Positions 51,353-63,767 of a stretch of DNA of 64,000 bases are shown one piece after another. The position numbers and the translations under genes were made by a program. The stretch covers positions 55,911,363-55,975,362 of the forward strand of contig NC_085861.1 of the NCBI RefSeq assembly GCF_034702125.1, in the 5' to 3' direction. Source of the DNA: Engraulis encrasicolus (taxonomy: Eukaryota; Chordata; Actinopteri; Clupeiformes; Engraulidae). Below the pieces are notes generated by a model. It was not told where the DNA came from, ran no database searches, and worked only from the letters and a program-made list of their open reading frames with translations. Numbering within the stretch: position 1 is the stretch's first letter; the number at the start of each line of letters is the position of its first letter.

Positions 51353-52690
51353 ACAACAAAAAAAAAAAAATGTAGATCTGAAAACTCGGAAATTATAGCA
51401 AAACTAGTGTGAAAAAGCAAATGACAGCCATTTGTATTACTCACTGAGCAGTTAATGTCTCAGATACCATATAGTAATATGATATGTTTACTAACAACTG
51501 TGATCTCTGTTTGTCTGTCTGTGTGGGCCCTATTTGTTGTATGAATTGTCCTAGTGGGACACCCCACTGTGTGTGTGAGAGAGGTTGTATATGTGTCTGT
51601 GGAGTGTACGTGTGTATCTGTGGAGTGAGTGCCTAAATATGTCTGAGAGTGGAAGACATTCTTTGGGTGTTTAGTGGAGGTACTCTATTGTGTTCAGATT
51701 TAGCCGAAGCTTGTGAGTGCACATGTTGAAACAAAGTTTTTAAAAAAAAGAAGAAGCCTTTTATTTTATTCTACAATTCAACTTTGAGGTCTAGAATTTT
51801 GTCATGATTTTGTTTTTCCACACATTCTTACCCATTTATTTTTGGTAGGAGAAAATGGGGTTGTGAAGTTATGTTTGTTTCTTTACTGTTTTCAATTGAT
51901 TGTTAATGTTTAATGCATTGTCTTAAGTGAGAAATCACCAACCGTGGTGAAGGCCACCGTGCTCTTTCTACCTGGCCCTTTATGTGTAAGAAAAGCGTAA
52001 CGTTACGATGGTCTCTTTTTGATGGTTTGTGTAAGTAGGGTATTGGTTGAGGTTGAACGGTGTAAAGAGCTGTAATTTAATTGTGGAATCTGGGTTCGCC
52101 AGATTTTCCCCGTCTGTATATAAACAATGGAAAAGTAAAACTGAACGTAAAGAAAGCTGAAGCAGGTTGGACTGAAGAGACTTTGAAGGCTATTTGTTTG
52201 TATTTGTGATACTCGTTGTTTGTGCATTAATGATATTGTTTTAAATGGATTATCCTGAACATGTTAACTTTTCAAAAGAGTTTTGCTTTCATGATTTACT
52301 GTACCGAAATGTCTTTGTTCCTTCTAAAGAATAGATGAAGCTTTCTCCTTGTTCTTATCTCCTTGTTCTTATGAGATCTTGAAATAACGCAGGCGTTATT
52401 TGATGGCCCAAAGGTGCTGTGAGTAAACCTAATTTGGACCTGGTCTGAGAGTTAGATCACATGCGCTAAATATTGCTAGCAATTTAGGTTATCATTTTGT
52501 TTTGATTGACTTTTAACTGTGACTTGTTTCTTTGTTTTATTTCATCGGATTTCTTGCCTTATTATGTATTTTGAGTTGGGTGGTAGTACTCAACAAGTCC
52601 TTTACAATGCAATTATGATCTGGAACTTTATTTTAATGTCTGGAGCACAATGTAATTTATAAGATCATCATGTAGTTAAAGGAAAAGGGG
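51353..52690 (+). other. retroviral interior without recognisable coding
   Basis: AT- and GT-rich, many stops in all frames. It is either very decayed or foreign to the retrovirus. Confidence 0.5.
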
Positions 52691-52692
52691 CT

Positions 52693-53290
52693 GTGAAACA
52701 CGTGCAAGATCATAAATCCCCAGATGATTTGAACGTTACACTGTGGCATACGCAAAAACTAGACTCTGAATACACAGAGGCGCTTGACAAGGTCACCCCA
52801 GCAAAGATAACAGTGTCTTATGTGTATTCAGATGTCCACACTACCTCAGCAGCGGCAGTGATACTGCCAGACTCTGTGAAAGGGTTGTACAAATTGTACG
52901 ATACACCGCATATCCCATTATGCAAAGAAAAAAAAAATCTGGACTGGAATGAAGCGGGAAAATTGGTGGATAGAGGGGAAGAGGCCAGAGATTGGGTGGC
53001 GACTGGGTTAAACACATGGTATAGCTCCTCCACAAAATTGACCAAAAAAGCCCTGTTTTGGACAGTGACTATGCAATCAGGAATACACATGTTAGAGAAA
53101 GAAGGATGAAACATCTTTCTCATAGAGGAGGAGGAAGATTTGCTAAAACCAGTCCCCACCGAACTCTGATCTAAGGGACCCTGTGATGTTGGATTAGTTA
53201 AAGGGGCAGCACCCGTTATAATAAGACCTAAAACTGAACACCGACCTAGGATAAAACAATACCACAGCTTAAAGCTATGTCAAATATCTA
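52693..53290 (+). pseudogene. retroviral pol remnant (protease-RT linker and RT start)
   Basis: A 138-codon open frame ends in TGA at 53107, and related coding continues past further stops to an arginine- and proline-rich block at about 53205-53275 that resembles the N-terminus of retroviral reverse transcriptase. The catalytic part is absent. The identity of the first 138 codons is inferred from position and is uncertain. Confidence 0.5.
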
Positions 53291-53376
53291 TCATTGTCAT
53301 TAGTTTAATACCGTAAGTGTGAACATTGCTTCACATGTTTGGCACTATGCAGTGCCTGGCATTGAATGAGGTGTGT

Positions 53377-53446
53377 GATGAGCAGAGGTGGAAAGAGTAC
53401 AGAAAATGTGTACTCAAGTAAAAGTACTTATCTAAAAATTTACTCA
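53377..53446 (+). mobile_element. hAT end fragment cutting into the 3' LTR
   Basis: CAGAGGTGGAAAGAGTACAG...TACTCAAGTAAAAGTACTTA is the terminus of a common fish hAT family. It joins directly to LTR sequence, where the first 305 bp of the LTR should be. Confidence 0.7.
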
Positions 53447-53655
53447 CCTTAGACCAGTTGAAACCACAATTGTAACCAGGGATATCCTTCAATAAAAAGC
53501 AAGGAGAAGGAGACTGTTTTCAGAGTGAGCTAGAACATTGTAACTGATTGCAGTCTCCTGGCCACCCTCCTTGCAAGTTTTAAATTTAACTCAAGTTCTC
53601 TGTGTCTCTTCTGTACAGGTTGTTAGAGATAAATGTTGGTAGCTTAAACCTAACA
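53447..53655 (+). repeat. endogenous retrovirus 3' LTR remnant
   Basis: 209 bp matching the end of the 5' LTR with no difference found by eye. Confidence 0.9.
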
Positions 53656-53801
53656 GTTTGTCACTATGCACATGTTCAATGAGATTGAAAGCAACTGACT
53701 TCAGAGCACACATTTAATTCACAAGACACATAGGTGAAACGAATAAACAAGTAGTAGTGCCACACACACACAAAAACGCGAACAGAGAAGGGAGTGCATA
53801 C

Positions 53802-53906
<105 letters not shown>

Positions 53907-54781
53907 ATATACAGAACACAGAGGACATACTCAAGTTGGCATTGCAAATTAGTTATCCAAAAGTTATTGCATTGATTGTCCTGCTCAATGTAGATATTAC
54001 AGGGGGGCCCACTCTGCGACAAATACAACCATTATACATGGCTTGTGTATACTGTATTACTTCAAAACTCAGTTCAATATATTGTGCTGTATCAATTATT
54101 GCACAACACCAGATGGATGGAAAGAGGTCAGTGGATTGATGGATACTAGATTATATTACATTACATTACACCACATACTAATGAATGGTCATTCTGTGCA
54201 TGTGTGTGTGAAATGTGGTTATGGCCCTTGAACAAATATGTGTTGAGTTGTTTGGTCCTTGCTTTGACACATCTGTACCAAGAGGACAGCAAGGCAAAGA
54301 ACTGAGAAACAGGTTGGAGGCTGTCCTACATCATATTTTAGCGCTGTTGATGCAGCAGGAGGATTAGAGAGGGGCTAAGTTTGTTCCTCCTGTAGGTGTG
54401 CCTCCTGAAGGCCGCAATGATCTCTTTGGTTTTCTTTGCATTCAGAGATACAGAAATTATTCTCTGTATACCAGGCTGCCACCTATGCTGGCCACAGCAT
54501 CTGGAGCTATGCCATAGGCGTAGATGTCCAAAAGTGTGGATTTATTAAAAACATTTCATTGTGTTATAATAAGCAATTGAAATAGGCCTAGAGAAAACAT
54601 CTCAATAGAAATTGGCCTGACAGAAAAAAAAAAACGTTGAAAAACAATGGTTGTAAACATGAATTCAGACTACACTGAACTTATTACACTGACTACCTTT
54701 GATTATAATTTTGAATTTGATTACAGAAATTATTTCCCCATGTATGAAAACCTATAGCTACATAATGCTTTTAAGACTTTA

Positions 54782-55805
54782 CCTTGTTTAATCAAAGAGA
54801 TGTATACTGTATTCTGGTGATGCCAGCCATATTGGATTCCTTCATTTTGAGGTACTATGGGGATTTTTTGAGCCTGGTATACAGCAGATTTAAATTGAGC
54901 ATCTTTCAAAACTCATGGAAATGCTGTGTACCAAACATGAACACAATAAAAGGCACTTTGTCCTGAATTTAAAAATATGGACACAGAAGAGTACTATTTT
55001 TGGGTCAAAAATCAGGGTTTTTTTGGTGGCGTCATCTTATGTTCTACTGCCAGTAACTAAAGAATATAAATAGGTAGACACAAAATTCTTTTTTCAGGTG
55101 AAAATAGACCGTTCAGTGCAGTTTTTGGTAGTATTGGTGTTCACAAAGACATCAGACATTATTTTCTGTGGATCTTGAAAGTTTGATCAAAATGCTCAAA
55201 ATCACTGACAATATGAGGCTCTCTGCTTTAAAAAAAAAAAAAAGCTGCCAGCCTATGATATAAGCATTTTCTTCAAATCTGACCTTAAATCTGATGACAG
55301 AATGGGGTTCCCCATTTCACGAGTTTGTCCTTGAGTGCTTGGTGTACAGTTACGTATAGTATATGCATGTTTGGCATGTTAGCTGGCCTCGGTCCTGGGA
55401 TGCTTTAAACGGAGCTCATGCGGGATGAGATCCGCTTCCCCCCTATGTGTAGTATAGAGGAAGTGTAACTGGGTGTTCTAGTGAAATGGAGGAGTATGGG
55501 GAGGTGGTGGGACAATTCGGAAAGCCTTCGCGCATGACAGGCGAAAGAGGGAAGGAGGGATTTAAATATGCGCGAAGGCGGGAGCAAGTAATGACAGCTG
55601 TCAATCACTCTCGGACTTCCTCCAGAACTACGTTTATATATAAACAACATATATGAAAACATAAAAACAAGTGTTGTTTTCATATTCATACCTTGTTTAG
55701 CCAAAAAGAAAATGGATTGCGAGATTTTAACCTGCTGTCGGCGGCCATCTTGGATTTTGCCTGTTTGAGGCATTTCCGTACATTTATGCACCCGGTATAC
55801 AACAG
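54782..55805 (-). repeat. 1-kb repeat, inverted copy
   Basis: Reverse-complement counterpart of 48240-49351. A 350-bp segment at about 55313-55660 is private to this copy. Confidence 0.9.
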
Positions 55806-56399
55806 ATTTGGATTCAGCACCCTTGAATACCCCTAAATCAGTTGTATACCAAAAATTAACACGATTTGCCTTCAGGGTTCATCTTTTGGGAAAACTGACC
55901 CTGACTAATAGTCTTTGGGCTACTTAAACACTTACCTGATTTTCATCGACTTTCAGATCTCGTAGCAAGATTATGGTCTGACCAAGAAGATAACGAATAA
56001 TGTTTCCAAACGGCATGGTTAACCCACCTCCCCCGGTTTGCAACTGGTCGATGCCAAAAAGGGCTGCGCCGAAGTTTAAATCAAACATTTTCTCTGCTTA
56101 AACCACATCACTGCCTTGAACACGCCCCTACACAGGACTGATGGAGATGCTGAAACTTGATTGTTTCCCGACAAAGTGGGTGGAGTTCCCCAGCCCGACG
56201 GAGCTCAGAATGTACCTGGACATGATTTTTGCCTGAGTAAGAACAGGTGTTGCATCATTAGGAGGGCGGAGCCTGGGTACTTAAACGTTTCATTGAACAA
56301 ATACAAGCAATTGATGAAATATAATGTGTCTGACATCTCATACATTAAAAAAACTGGTGACGATACACTAAGAAAACCATGGTAATAAACATCTGCACT

Positions 56400-56438
56400 G
56401 CTCAAGGGGTTCACATACTTTCAAGCAGCACTTTAGTA
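56400..56438 (-). mobile_element. right end of a Tc1-like element
   Basis: AAGGGGTTCACATACTTTCAAGCAGCACT is the reverse of the end motif at 44343. An AATAAA-like AGAAAACCATGGTAATAAAC precedes it. Confidence 0.6.
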
Positions 56439-56439
56439 C

Positions 56440-59400
56440 AGTGTTTTCAGCAAAGACTGAATAGACCCATCTGCCTATTACACATTACACATGTAACCTA
56501 CGTTTTGCACGTACCAGATAATACTTATTTTTGCTAAACAAAGGACACAGCTATGCTATATGCACTACATAAAACTCATGTGTAATGTGATTATGTTGGT
56601 ATATTACACATAGGCCATATGTTTCGAAAGTAGTCTATAGTTTAATTTATTAATATAATCCTCAAAGTGTGTTGTGTGTGGTGTTATGACACAAAACGAA
56701 CACACAACAGCACATTTGAATCTGCTGGCACAACCAACGTATGGTAACACTTTCTATTTCTCTCTTCTCACTAAATAGCGTATACAAGCAGAGTGGCAGT
56801 GACTGCAAGGCCCGGGCGGGCGGGTGACAGTCTGGTTGATATGCATGCTCACAGAAGCACAATGGGCCACCACACTCTGAAAGCAGCGTGATTAATTAAC
56901 ATCCCATTCATAACCCTCCAAATTAGCACCAGAGCACAGGGGCTAATGAGATGACTGTGGCATGTTAACTTTACAATAACCACACTTGTCCTCCTATCAA
57001 GACCAATCGCATGTACGGTATAGTACCTGCACAATATGCAGATATATAAGCAAATCCTGTGACAGGGTGATGTTATTATTAAAAATAATTGTTTCTTGGA
57101 AAAACCTTGTCAGGTGAAAATGATAATGACAATTACGATAATGGTAATAATAATAATAAGAAGAAGAGGCAATACTGAGTAGCTTGAAATAAGATTAACA
57201 GGATTTTCAATATGAATGCCTCAGTTTTCTTTGGATAATAGCAGCCCTTTTAAAATAACAAGACATTCCTCATAAGTCATATATGATTTTCCTGAAAACA
57301 TTTTAATTCAAACCATTTGTAGGTTTCAGTGTGTGTGTTGATGTGTTTCGTTTTTGGTTTTCAGCAAGTGTGTTTAGTTTAGTGAGGGTGCTACGCTGCA
57401 TAATAGTCTATGTGGAGTAAATAAATAATGGCACTCACAGAGCTGTGACTTAAATTATCAAACTTCAATCGCAAGGTTCAAGGTACAGCTGAATAAAAAA
57501 AATTACAGAAAGCCTTAAAAATAAATAATAAATAAATAAATAAAAACAGTTTAGGCCTAGGGGTGTAATACTATATTTACAAGACTTGTATTTATAAACA
57601 CATTTGCATACATCAAGATGAAATACTTGTTTGAATTGACAGTAATTTGCATTCAGAGAAGCATATGGCTGATCCACGGAAGCCACAGGCCTCGCCTTCA
57701 TTAGCTTTGCCGGGTTTCATCAACCTTACGCACCCCCACTGTGGCGCCCCGCCACGCTGCCTTCTGTCCCCGAGGTGTTGGTGACAAGGGACAATATGTC
57801 CCCAAGGTGAGGCAGCGACGCCTGGCTGGCACAGCGCACGCACGGCACTGCTGCCTGCCTGGTGTAGTAATAAGGATGTGCGAGTGGAGCTGTAGCAGAC
57901 ACGTCCCTGTAATGTGCGTGCCGCAAAAGAAGGCGTGCACATCATGCATGGCACAAATGATTATTTCATCATCACGCTTTGTATGATTTTACTTGTGTTT
58001 CGTTCATGGATGTAGAAGCATGAGGACGGATGGGGCCGAGACATGGGAGAGCCATAAAGTGATCAATGCTGTTAATAGGGGTTTTTTTTACCCTTTTTTT
58101 AAAATTAGGCCTGAATCCTGCTTGATCTGATGGGCAACTATATGTTTTTTTTTAATCCATGTCTTTATTCTCGTTCACTGAGTTTTCTTTTGCCTTTGTT
58201 ACCATACAAGCATGTGAATATTTATCCTTGAAAGAAGCAAAGGGATATCATACAATATATTGTATATATTTTTAAAGATATATATATATTTTTTTAAAGT
58301 AGATGGTTTTCTCTCCATCGCCATACTTAATATGCCTTATTTTGAGAAGAGACTCAGAGGAAAAAAAGAGGACATGTCGTCTTTTTATATGAAGATAAAG
58401 AAAAGATTATTGAATCCTTCCTCGAAATACATTTGTTTTGTTTTATTTCTTTTTATGGAATTTGTACTCGGCATATAACACATCCATGGTGATTACGTTA
58501 TTTTATTGTCTTATTTCATTTTATGTCATTTAATGAATTATTTTATTTTATTTTACATAATCCACTAATTTGTGAAATGATTAAATTGAACGTTTCAGCA
58601 AGACTACATTAAGAGTCTGTAGCCTGAGCCCTTGAATGGTAATTACAGATTGGTTTGAAAAAGAAAAAAAAACCTTTTTAGACAAATAAACAACTTAGTT
58701 CAGATGCTAGTTTAATTAATTGGCTTATTAGGGTTTTGAATTCTAAACCAGATATTGAGTATTTTCCCCCTCCCCCTCTGTCATTACAACGGAGAAAAGT
58801 TGGAGCACCGCTGGTACTGTATATACGTCTTGTTGCCGCCAATCTCGTTCAGTGTTTTAATAAGTAATGATTGCCAAAGATCAGAGGAACTTTACAATAC
58901 AGCAAAAACAAGTTCGGCAGATGCTTTGATAATGACAATTAATAATTGAATAGGTGTAATTATCTTCTAACACAGCAGATGCAGGACGCTGCAGGGGTGG
59001 CGGCAAGTCAGCAGAGTGTGAATTGGGGCCATCAGATTTACAAAAATGGCACAAATATTGAGTCAGCGTTATTGACCCGTACCGTATTAGCAGAGGGATA
59101 TTACTTTACAAAAGGGGGAAGAGAAGCAAGTCAGTAACAGCAACTGAGCTGAAAACTTGGGAGGGGATTTTTTCCGCCCTACATTCAATTGACCAATGTA
59201 TTTTTCCTCACTTTATCTCCATCAAGAACAGTAACTTTAATGAAGATGAATGAGGGACTCTAATGAATCACTTGATATGTGACACTGTGAGAAAGAATGG
59301 TTTTCTAATACGCCTCTCTTCATACATAATTCACATAAGGCTGAAGGTGTAACTAGTAGGCAGACCTGCAGAAAAAAAAATGCAGAAGGTGTGCTTGCAT

Positions 59401-59514
59401 GTGGCCTGAGTTTGTGAAGCTTGATTTGAAGGAAATATGTATGTTGAGTAATGAGGTGTTGAGTTGAGTAGAGCACCATTGTCATCATCAGCTTCTGTTC
59501 TGCCTCTAATATCA
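56440..59514. other. repeat-poor intergenic stretch, possible regulatory DNA
   Basis: Few recognisable repeats. 56880-57020 (GTGATTAATTAACATCCC, CCAAATTAGCACC, GGGGCTAATGAG) and 58600-59160 (TTAATTAATTGGCTTATTAG, ACAATTAATAATTGAATAGG) are dense in TAAT-type homeodomain core motifs. No exon was found; the minus-strand 113-codon frame at 57613-57954 is GC-rich and unsupported. Confidence 0.4.
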
Positions 59515-59840
59515 GGCCAGGACAGACTACTGCACGGGCCTACCGGGCACAGGCCCAGGGGCCCAAGAGTCATGGGGGCCCTGAAGCCCAAGCCTCTGAG
59601 CTTCAAAAAGACACATATTATTGCTCTATGTTTGCGTTTTAATACTGTGTTAAAATTCCGCTTTTAAATGCTGTATTTTTTGCTGTTTTTCTCTGGGTAT
59701 AAACCCTTGAACCCCCAACAAAAAAGGCTTTCTAACATCTTCACTAAACCCTGAAATCTTTTGGAAACTTGCGTTGCCAAGTTGGGGGCCTTTATTGTTG
59801 TCTGGCCCAGGGGCACATGGAGTCATAATCTGGCCCTGAT
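59515..59840 (+). repeat. copy 2 of the GGCCCAGGGGCCCA repeat family
   Basis: Left CAGGCCAGGACAGACTA, internal GGCCCAGGGGCCCAAGAGTCA, right TCATAATCTGGCCCTG. See 8722 and 61707 for the other copies. Confidence 0.75.
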
Positions 59841-60558
59841 ATCAGGAATAACCGTCAAGCAACAGGGGACGGTGTAAACATTTTGTCATACATGACCGGA
59901 TTCATGTGGGGAAGGACATTTTAGAGATTTAGAGCCATCTTGATGTGGAAACCCCCTTGGTTGAGTGACTGTTGGCATATTCCAGGGTTAATTCTATTTT
60001 TGTATTTTATTGTACAGTTTTATTTTTACATTTATTTTTGACATTTATCTCTCTTCCTATTCCTCCCCCTGTATATGTGTGCCCCCCACCCATCCATATC
60101 CAGTTAACCCAAACATCCATACATCCCTTCTATGCATAACCCCCCCCCCCCCCCACCCCAAACACACTAATACCAAACACACCCATACACAGAGACCCAC
60201 AAACACACATGCACACACACACACACACACTGTCTTAATTCTGAAGGCAGAAGAAACAAGAAAAAAGGTGATGATAATAAATTGCCATTCAACTGAAACG
60301 ATTTGAGTGTAGTTTAACTTAACTTCTTGACCTAAAATGATTTGCATTCTTTTGATGCCATGATGTGAGACCCCTGAAGTGTTTTCAGTTCTGACCATAG
60401 TAGTGGAGTAGTGGAGAAAAAATGGATGAAAATTCTCACAGGACACGTTAACCTGGATCAACTGAGTTTCTGTGGACTACACAAATCTGTTGACAACATT
60501 AGGACAGTCACTGAAGATCTCTAAACCTAACTGAGAGATACATCAGAGCACAGAAACT

Positions 60559-60800
60559 GCAAGTCAAGTCAAGTCAAGTCAAGTCAAGTCAAGTAGGTTT
60601 TATTGTCAATTTCTTTACATGCACTGGTCATACAAAGAATTTGAAATTACATTTCTTGCTTTCCCATTAGACATAGACTAATCTAGGTAAGGACATAGAC
60701 AGTATAGACATAGACAGTACTTATACATGGACTTAAGACAGTATGGACATAGACAGTGCTCATACAGACATTTAAAGTGCAAGACTGGACAACAGAAGAC
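60559..60800 (+). repeat. CAAGT microsatellite and adjoining interspersed repeat
   Basis: Six or seven CAAGT units lead into TAGGTTTTATTGTCAATTTC and repeated GACATAGACAGTA blocks, the tail layout of a common fish retroelement-derived repeat. Confidence 0.7.
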
Positions 60801-60940
60801 TTGTAGAGGACATACATTAAGAGGTATCTGTTGTGCTTTTGTGCTTTTCCTAAAAAAAGTCCTTTATAGCGTTCTGACATGGTAATAGTAGCATTTTGAA
60901 GAAAATAAATATTAAAAAAGGTCTGTCAAGTACACCAGCA

Positions 60941-61270
<330 letters not shown>

Positions 61271-61706
61271 ATGTTTTGAGTTAGTGCAGGTTGAAAGTTC
61301 AGTCACGAGTATAGTAGTGCAGGTGGAATGTTCCTGCATCACAGTATTTGCATTGTGTATGTCTCTAGAGCAGTGTGTCAGGTTAAGTGACATTTTTGGT
61401 GAGAGCTTAATTTGAGCGTTTGATTTACCCAATTAAATACAATGCTATGATGTCCACATGACCTGGGCACATTTTGCAATTTGAAGATGTCTTGGATGTC
61501 AACACACTGTTGGGGGACATGGGATAGCATCTTGCAGCACAGCTCAACCTCCTTTACAGTACCTCCCTCCATTATTTGTCGCGACCTCGTTTACTTGTCT
61601 CCCAAAGATGTAATTGAATTAAATAAAGGCTGTTGCTGCTACTGGGGGGCAGCTGCCACAGCTGCTGTGCTGTGTTTGTGCACGGGTAGACAAGGGACGC
61701 TACTCT

Positions 61707-61997
61707 CAAGGCCGGATTAGTGCATGGTCCTACCAGGGCCAGGCCCAGGGGCCCAAGAGTCAAGGGGGCCCTGAAGCCCAAGCCTCTATATTTCCCATTC
61801 TCATCTTCCGCTGAAATCACACTTTTAACAACTGTATTTTTAAATCTGATCTGGGCACAACTCCCTGAACCCCCAACCACTTAGGGCTTCTAACACCTGG
61901 CTAAAACCCCAAATCTTTTTGTAGACTAGCAACACTCGTGGAGGGGGCCTTTGTGGTAGTCTGGCCCAGGGGCCCATGAAGTCATAATCCGTCCCTG
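61707..61997 (+). repeat. copy 3 of the GGCCCAGGGGCCCA repeat family
   Basis: Left AAGGCCGGATTAGTGCA, right TCATAATCCGTCCCTGG. Reverse of the right end gives CAGGGACGGATTA, pairing with GGCCGGATTA. Confidence 0.8.
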
Positions 61998-62192
61998 GCT
62001 ACTCTGGAGTGTCGCTCGGCTCGCTACATATGCTGCTAATTAGCGGGTCAGAGAGGCGGTGCGGCCGCATGACAGGGGCCGCGGCTGCCAGCGCAACAAG
62101 GAGCCCAGCGCAGCCAGCAGCCAGAAGCCAGCGCAGCTGTGGGCAATTCAAGCAAAAGAGGTTTGATCACCACCTCATTAAGTCCCACTGCC

Positions 62193-62195
<3 letters not shown>

Positions 62196-62281
<86 letters not shown>

Positions 62282-62308
62282 CATCACACACACACACACA
62301 CGTACGCA

Positions 62309-62353
<45 letters not shown>

Positions 62354-62400
62354 TGTTACCTCCTTGCTCTCTCTCTCTCTCCGCATAATACACACACAGA

Positions 62401-62480
<80 letters not shown>

Positions 62481-62485
62481 GTTAC

Positions 62486-62543
<58 letters not shown>
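62196..62543 (+). repeat. compound CT/CA microsatellite in a duplicated arrangement
   Basis: (CT)n-CCGCAT-(CA)n-CTGTTACCTCCT occurs twice in order, followed by a third CT run. A CGCA subrepeat lies at 62303-62326. Confidence 0.97.
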
Positions 62544-62547
<4 letters not shown>

Positions 62548-62895
62548 AATCTGAGGTACAGTCAGAATACAATGTCACATTGTCATCTCAGGTTCCACTC
62601 TTAACCTGAAATTAGAAAAAAGTAAAATAAAAAATTAAATAATATATATAAATAAAAGAATACATAAAATGAATAAATAAATGAAAGTAGATTAATTAAA
62701 TTAAATAAAGTTAGATGTTGATAGGGGGGAGGGGGTGGAGGTAGACATTCACATCGGACATCCAAGACATAGACATTGGACATCCATTATATCCAATTGG
62801 AAAGCCATTACAGTCACATTAGATATTCAAGACATCCAAATTGGGCGTCCGACTGGACATGCAGTGCTGTGTGAAAGTATTTCCCTCTGTTTAAG

Positions 62896-62995
62896 TCAGG
62901 CGCTATTCCGACATGCCGCTATTCCGACATTGATGTCTATTGTCGGAATAGCGGCACGTTTCCCACCGACCGCTGCTATTCCGACAATGATGCAA
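62896..62995. repeat. hairpin and repeats of GCTATTCCGACA
   Basis: GCCGCTATTCCGACA (62915-62929) and TGTCGGAATAGCGGC (62941-62955) form a perfect 15-bp stem with an 11-base loop. Two more copies of the motif lie at about 62901 and 62978. Confidence 0.9.
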
Positions 62996-63767
62996 TATGC
63001 TTTTGTTGCATTGCCTTCATATTTTTAATATTTATTTTAAACCATTCGTAGAATACTGCCATTCAAACTGTGAAGCCCTATCATTATCAGGACAGCCGAC
63101 ATTTCCCTTCATATTCATATAAGGCTGTTACATCTAAAAAGGAGTTGTCCGTGCGCGTGGTGCTGAAATCAGTGATGTAATACACTTTCCCACGTTACTG
63201 CTTTGAAGGGATAAACTTTGAAGCCTGCATGCCAAGTTACCCAATTGAATTATCTCGCAACAATGTTACCAAAACGAAGAGCTGTTGTTGTGTTGGTTGT
63301 TTCTGGGCAAAGAAATCTGTGAGGAATTCAAAAAGGCAAGTCTTATGCTATATTTACACTGCAGATCAGATATGGACATTCTGATTTTATGCTCATGTAG
63401 TATTGTGGACTGTTTCATATTTTAACCCAGATAATGATTCTCATTTTTTAACAATGTCTCAAATGTATTCACCTCTAGAAAAATGAATGCTCTAGGCACA
63501 CAGGTTCGTGCATTACACTGGACAGCGACATGAGTTCCATAAATATTTCCACATTTATTTTGTACACAGGTAATAGTAAAACGAAAATAGATACAGTTGT
63601 TCCTCAGAGCTTGACACTTTCAAATCAGACACTTTGTCCCATAATCACATTCCATTAGTGGATTTTATTGTTTATTGTATTATTATTATTGTAATTCCAG
63701 GCCCAAGAAAAATAAATACATGAAGAATTCAAACAACAAATGCAATTTTACGCACTGGCACGAGAAG

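Larger units (their letters stand above)
50085..53655 (+). mobile_element. defective endogenous retrovirus with 5-bp target duplication
   Basis: The 5' LTR (50085-50598) starts TGTTGG and ends TAACA; the 3' LTR remnant is 53447-53655. GTTTG flanks the whole provirus (50080-50084 and 53656-53660). A primer site TGGTCCTTCGAACCGGATT (50605-50623) corresponds to tRNA-Tyr with two mismatches. Coding remains are a short gag start, a nucleocapsid zinc knuckle and a pol stretch with stops. Capsid, most of pol, env and the 5' part of the 3' LTR are missing. The single CCHC knuckle and gag start suggest a gamma/epsilon-type lineage; this is not firm. Confidence 0.88.

Noticed and set aside
57613..57954. 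113-codon minus-strand frame
   Set aside because: Several overlapping frames are open because the stretch is GC-rich; no motif or splice site supports a gene.
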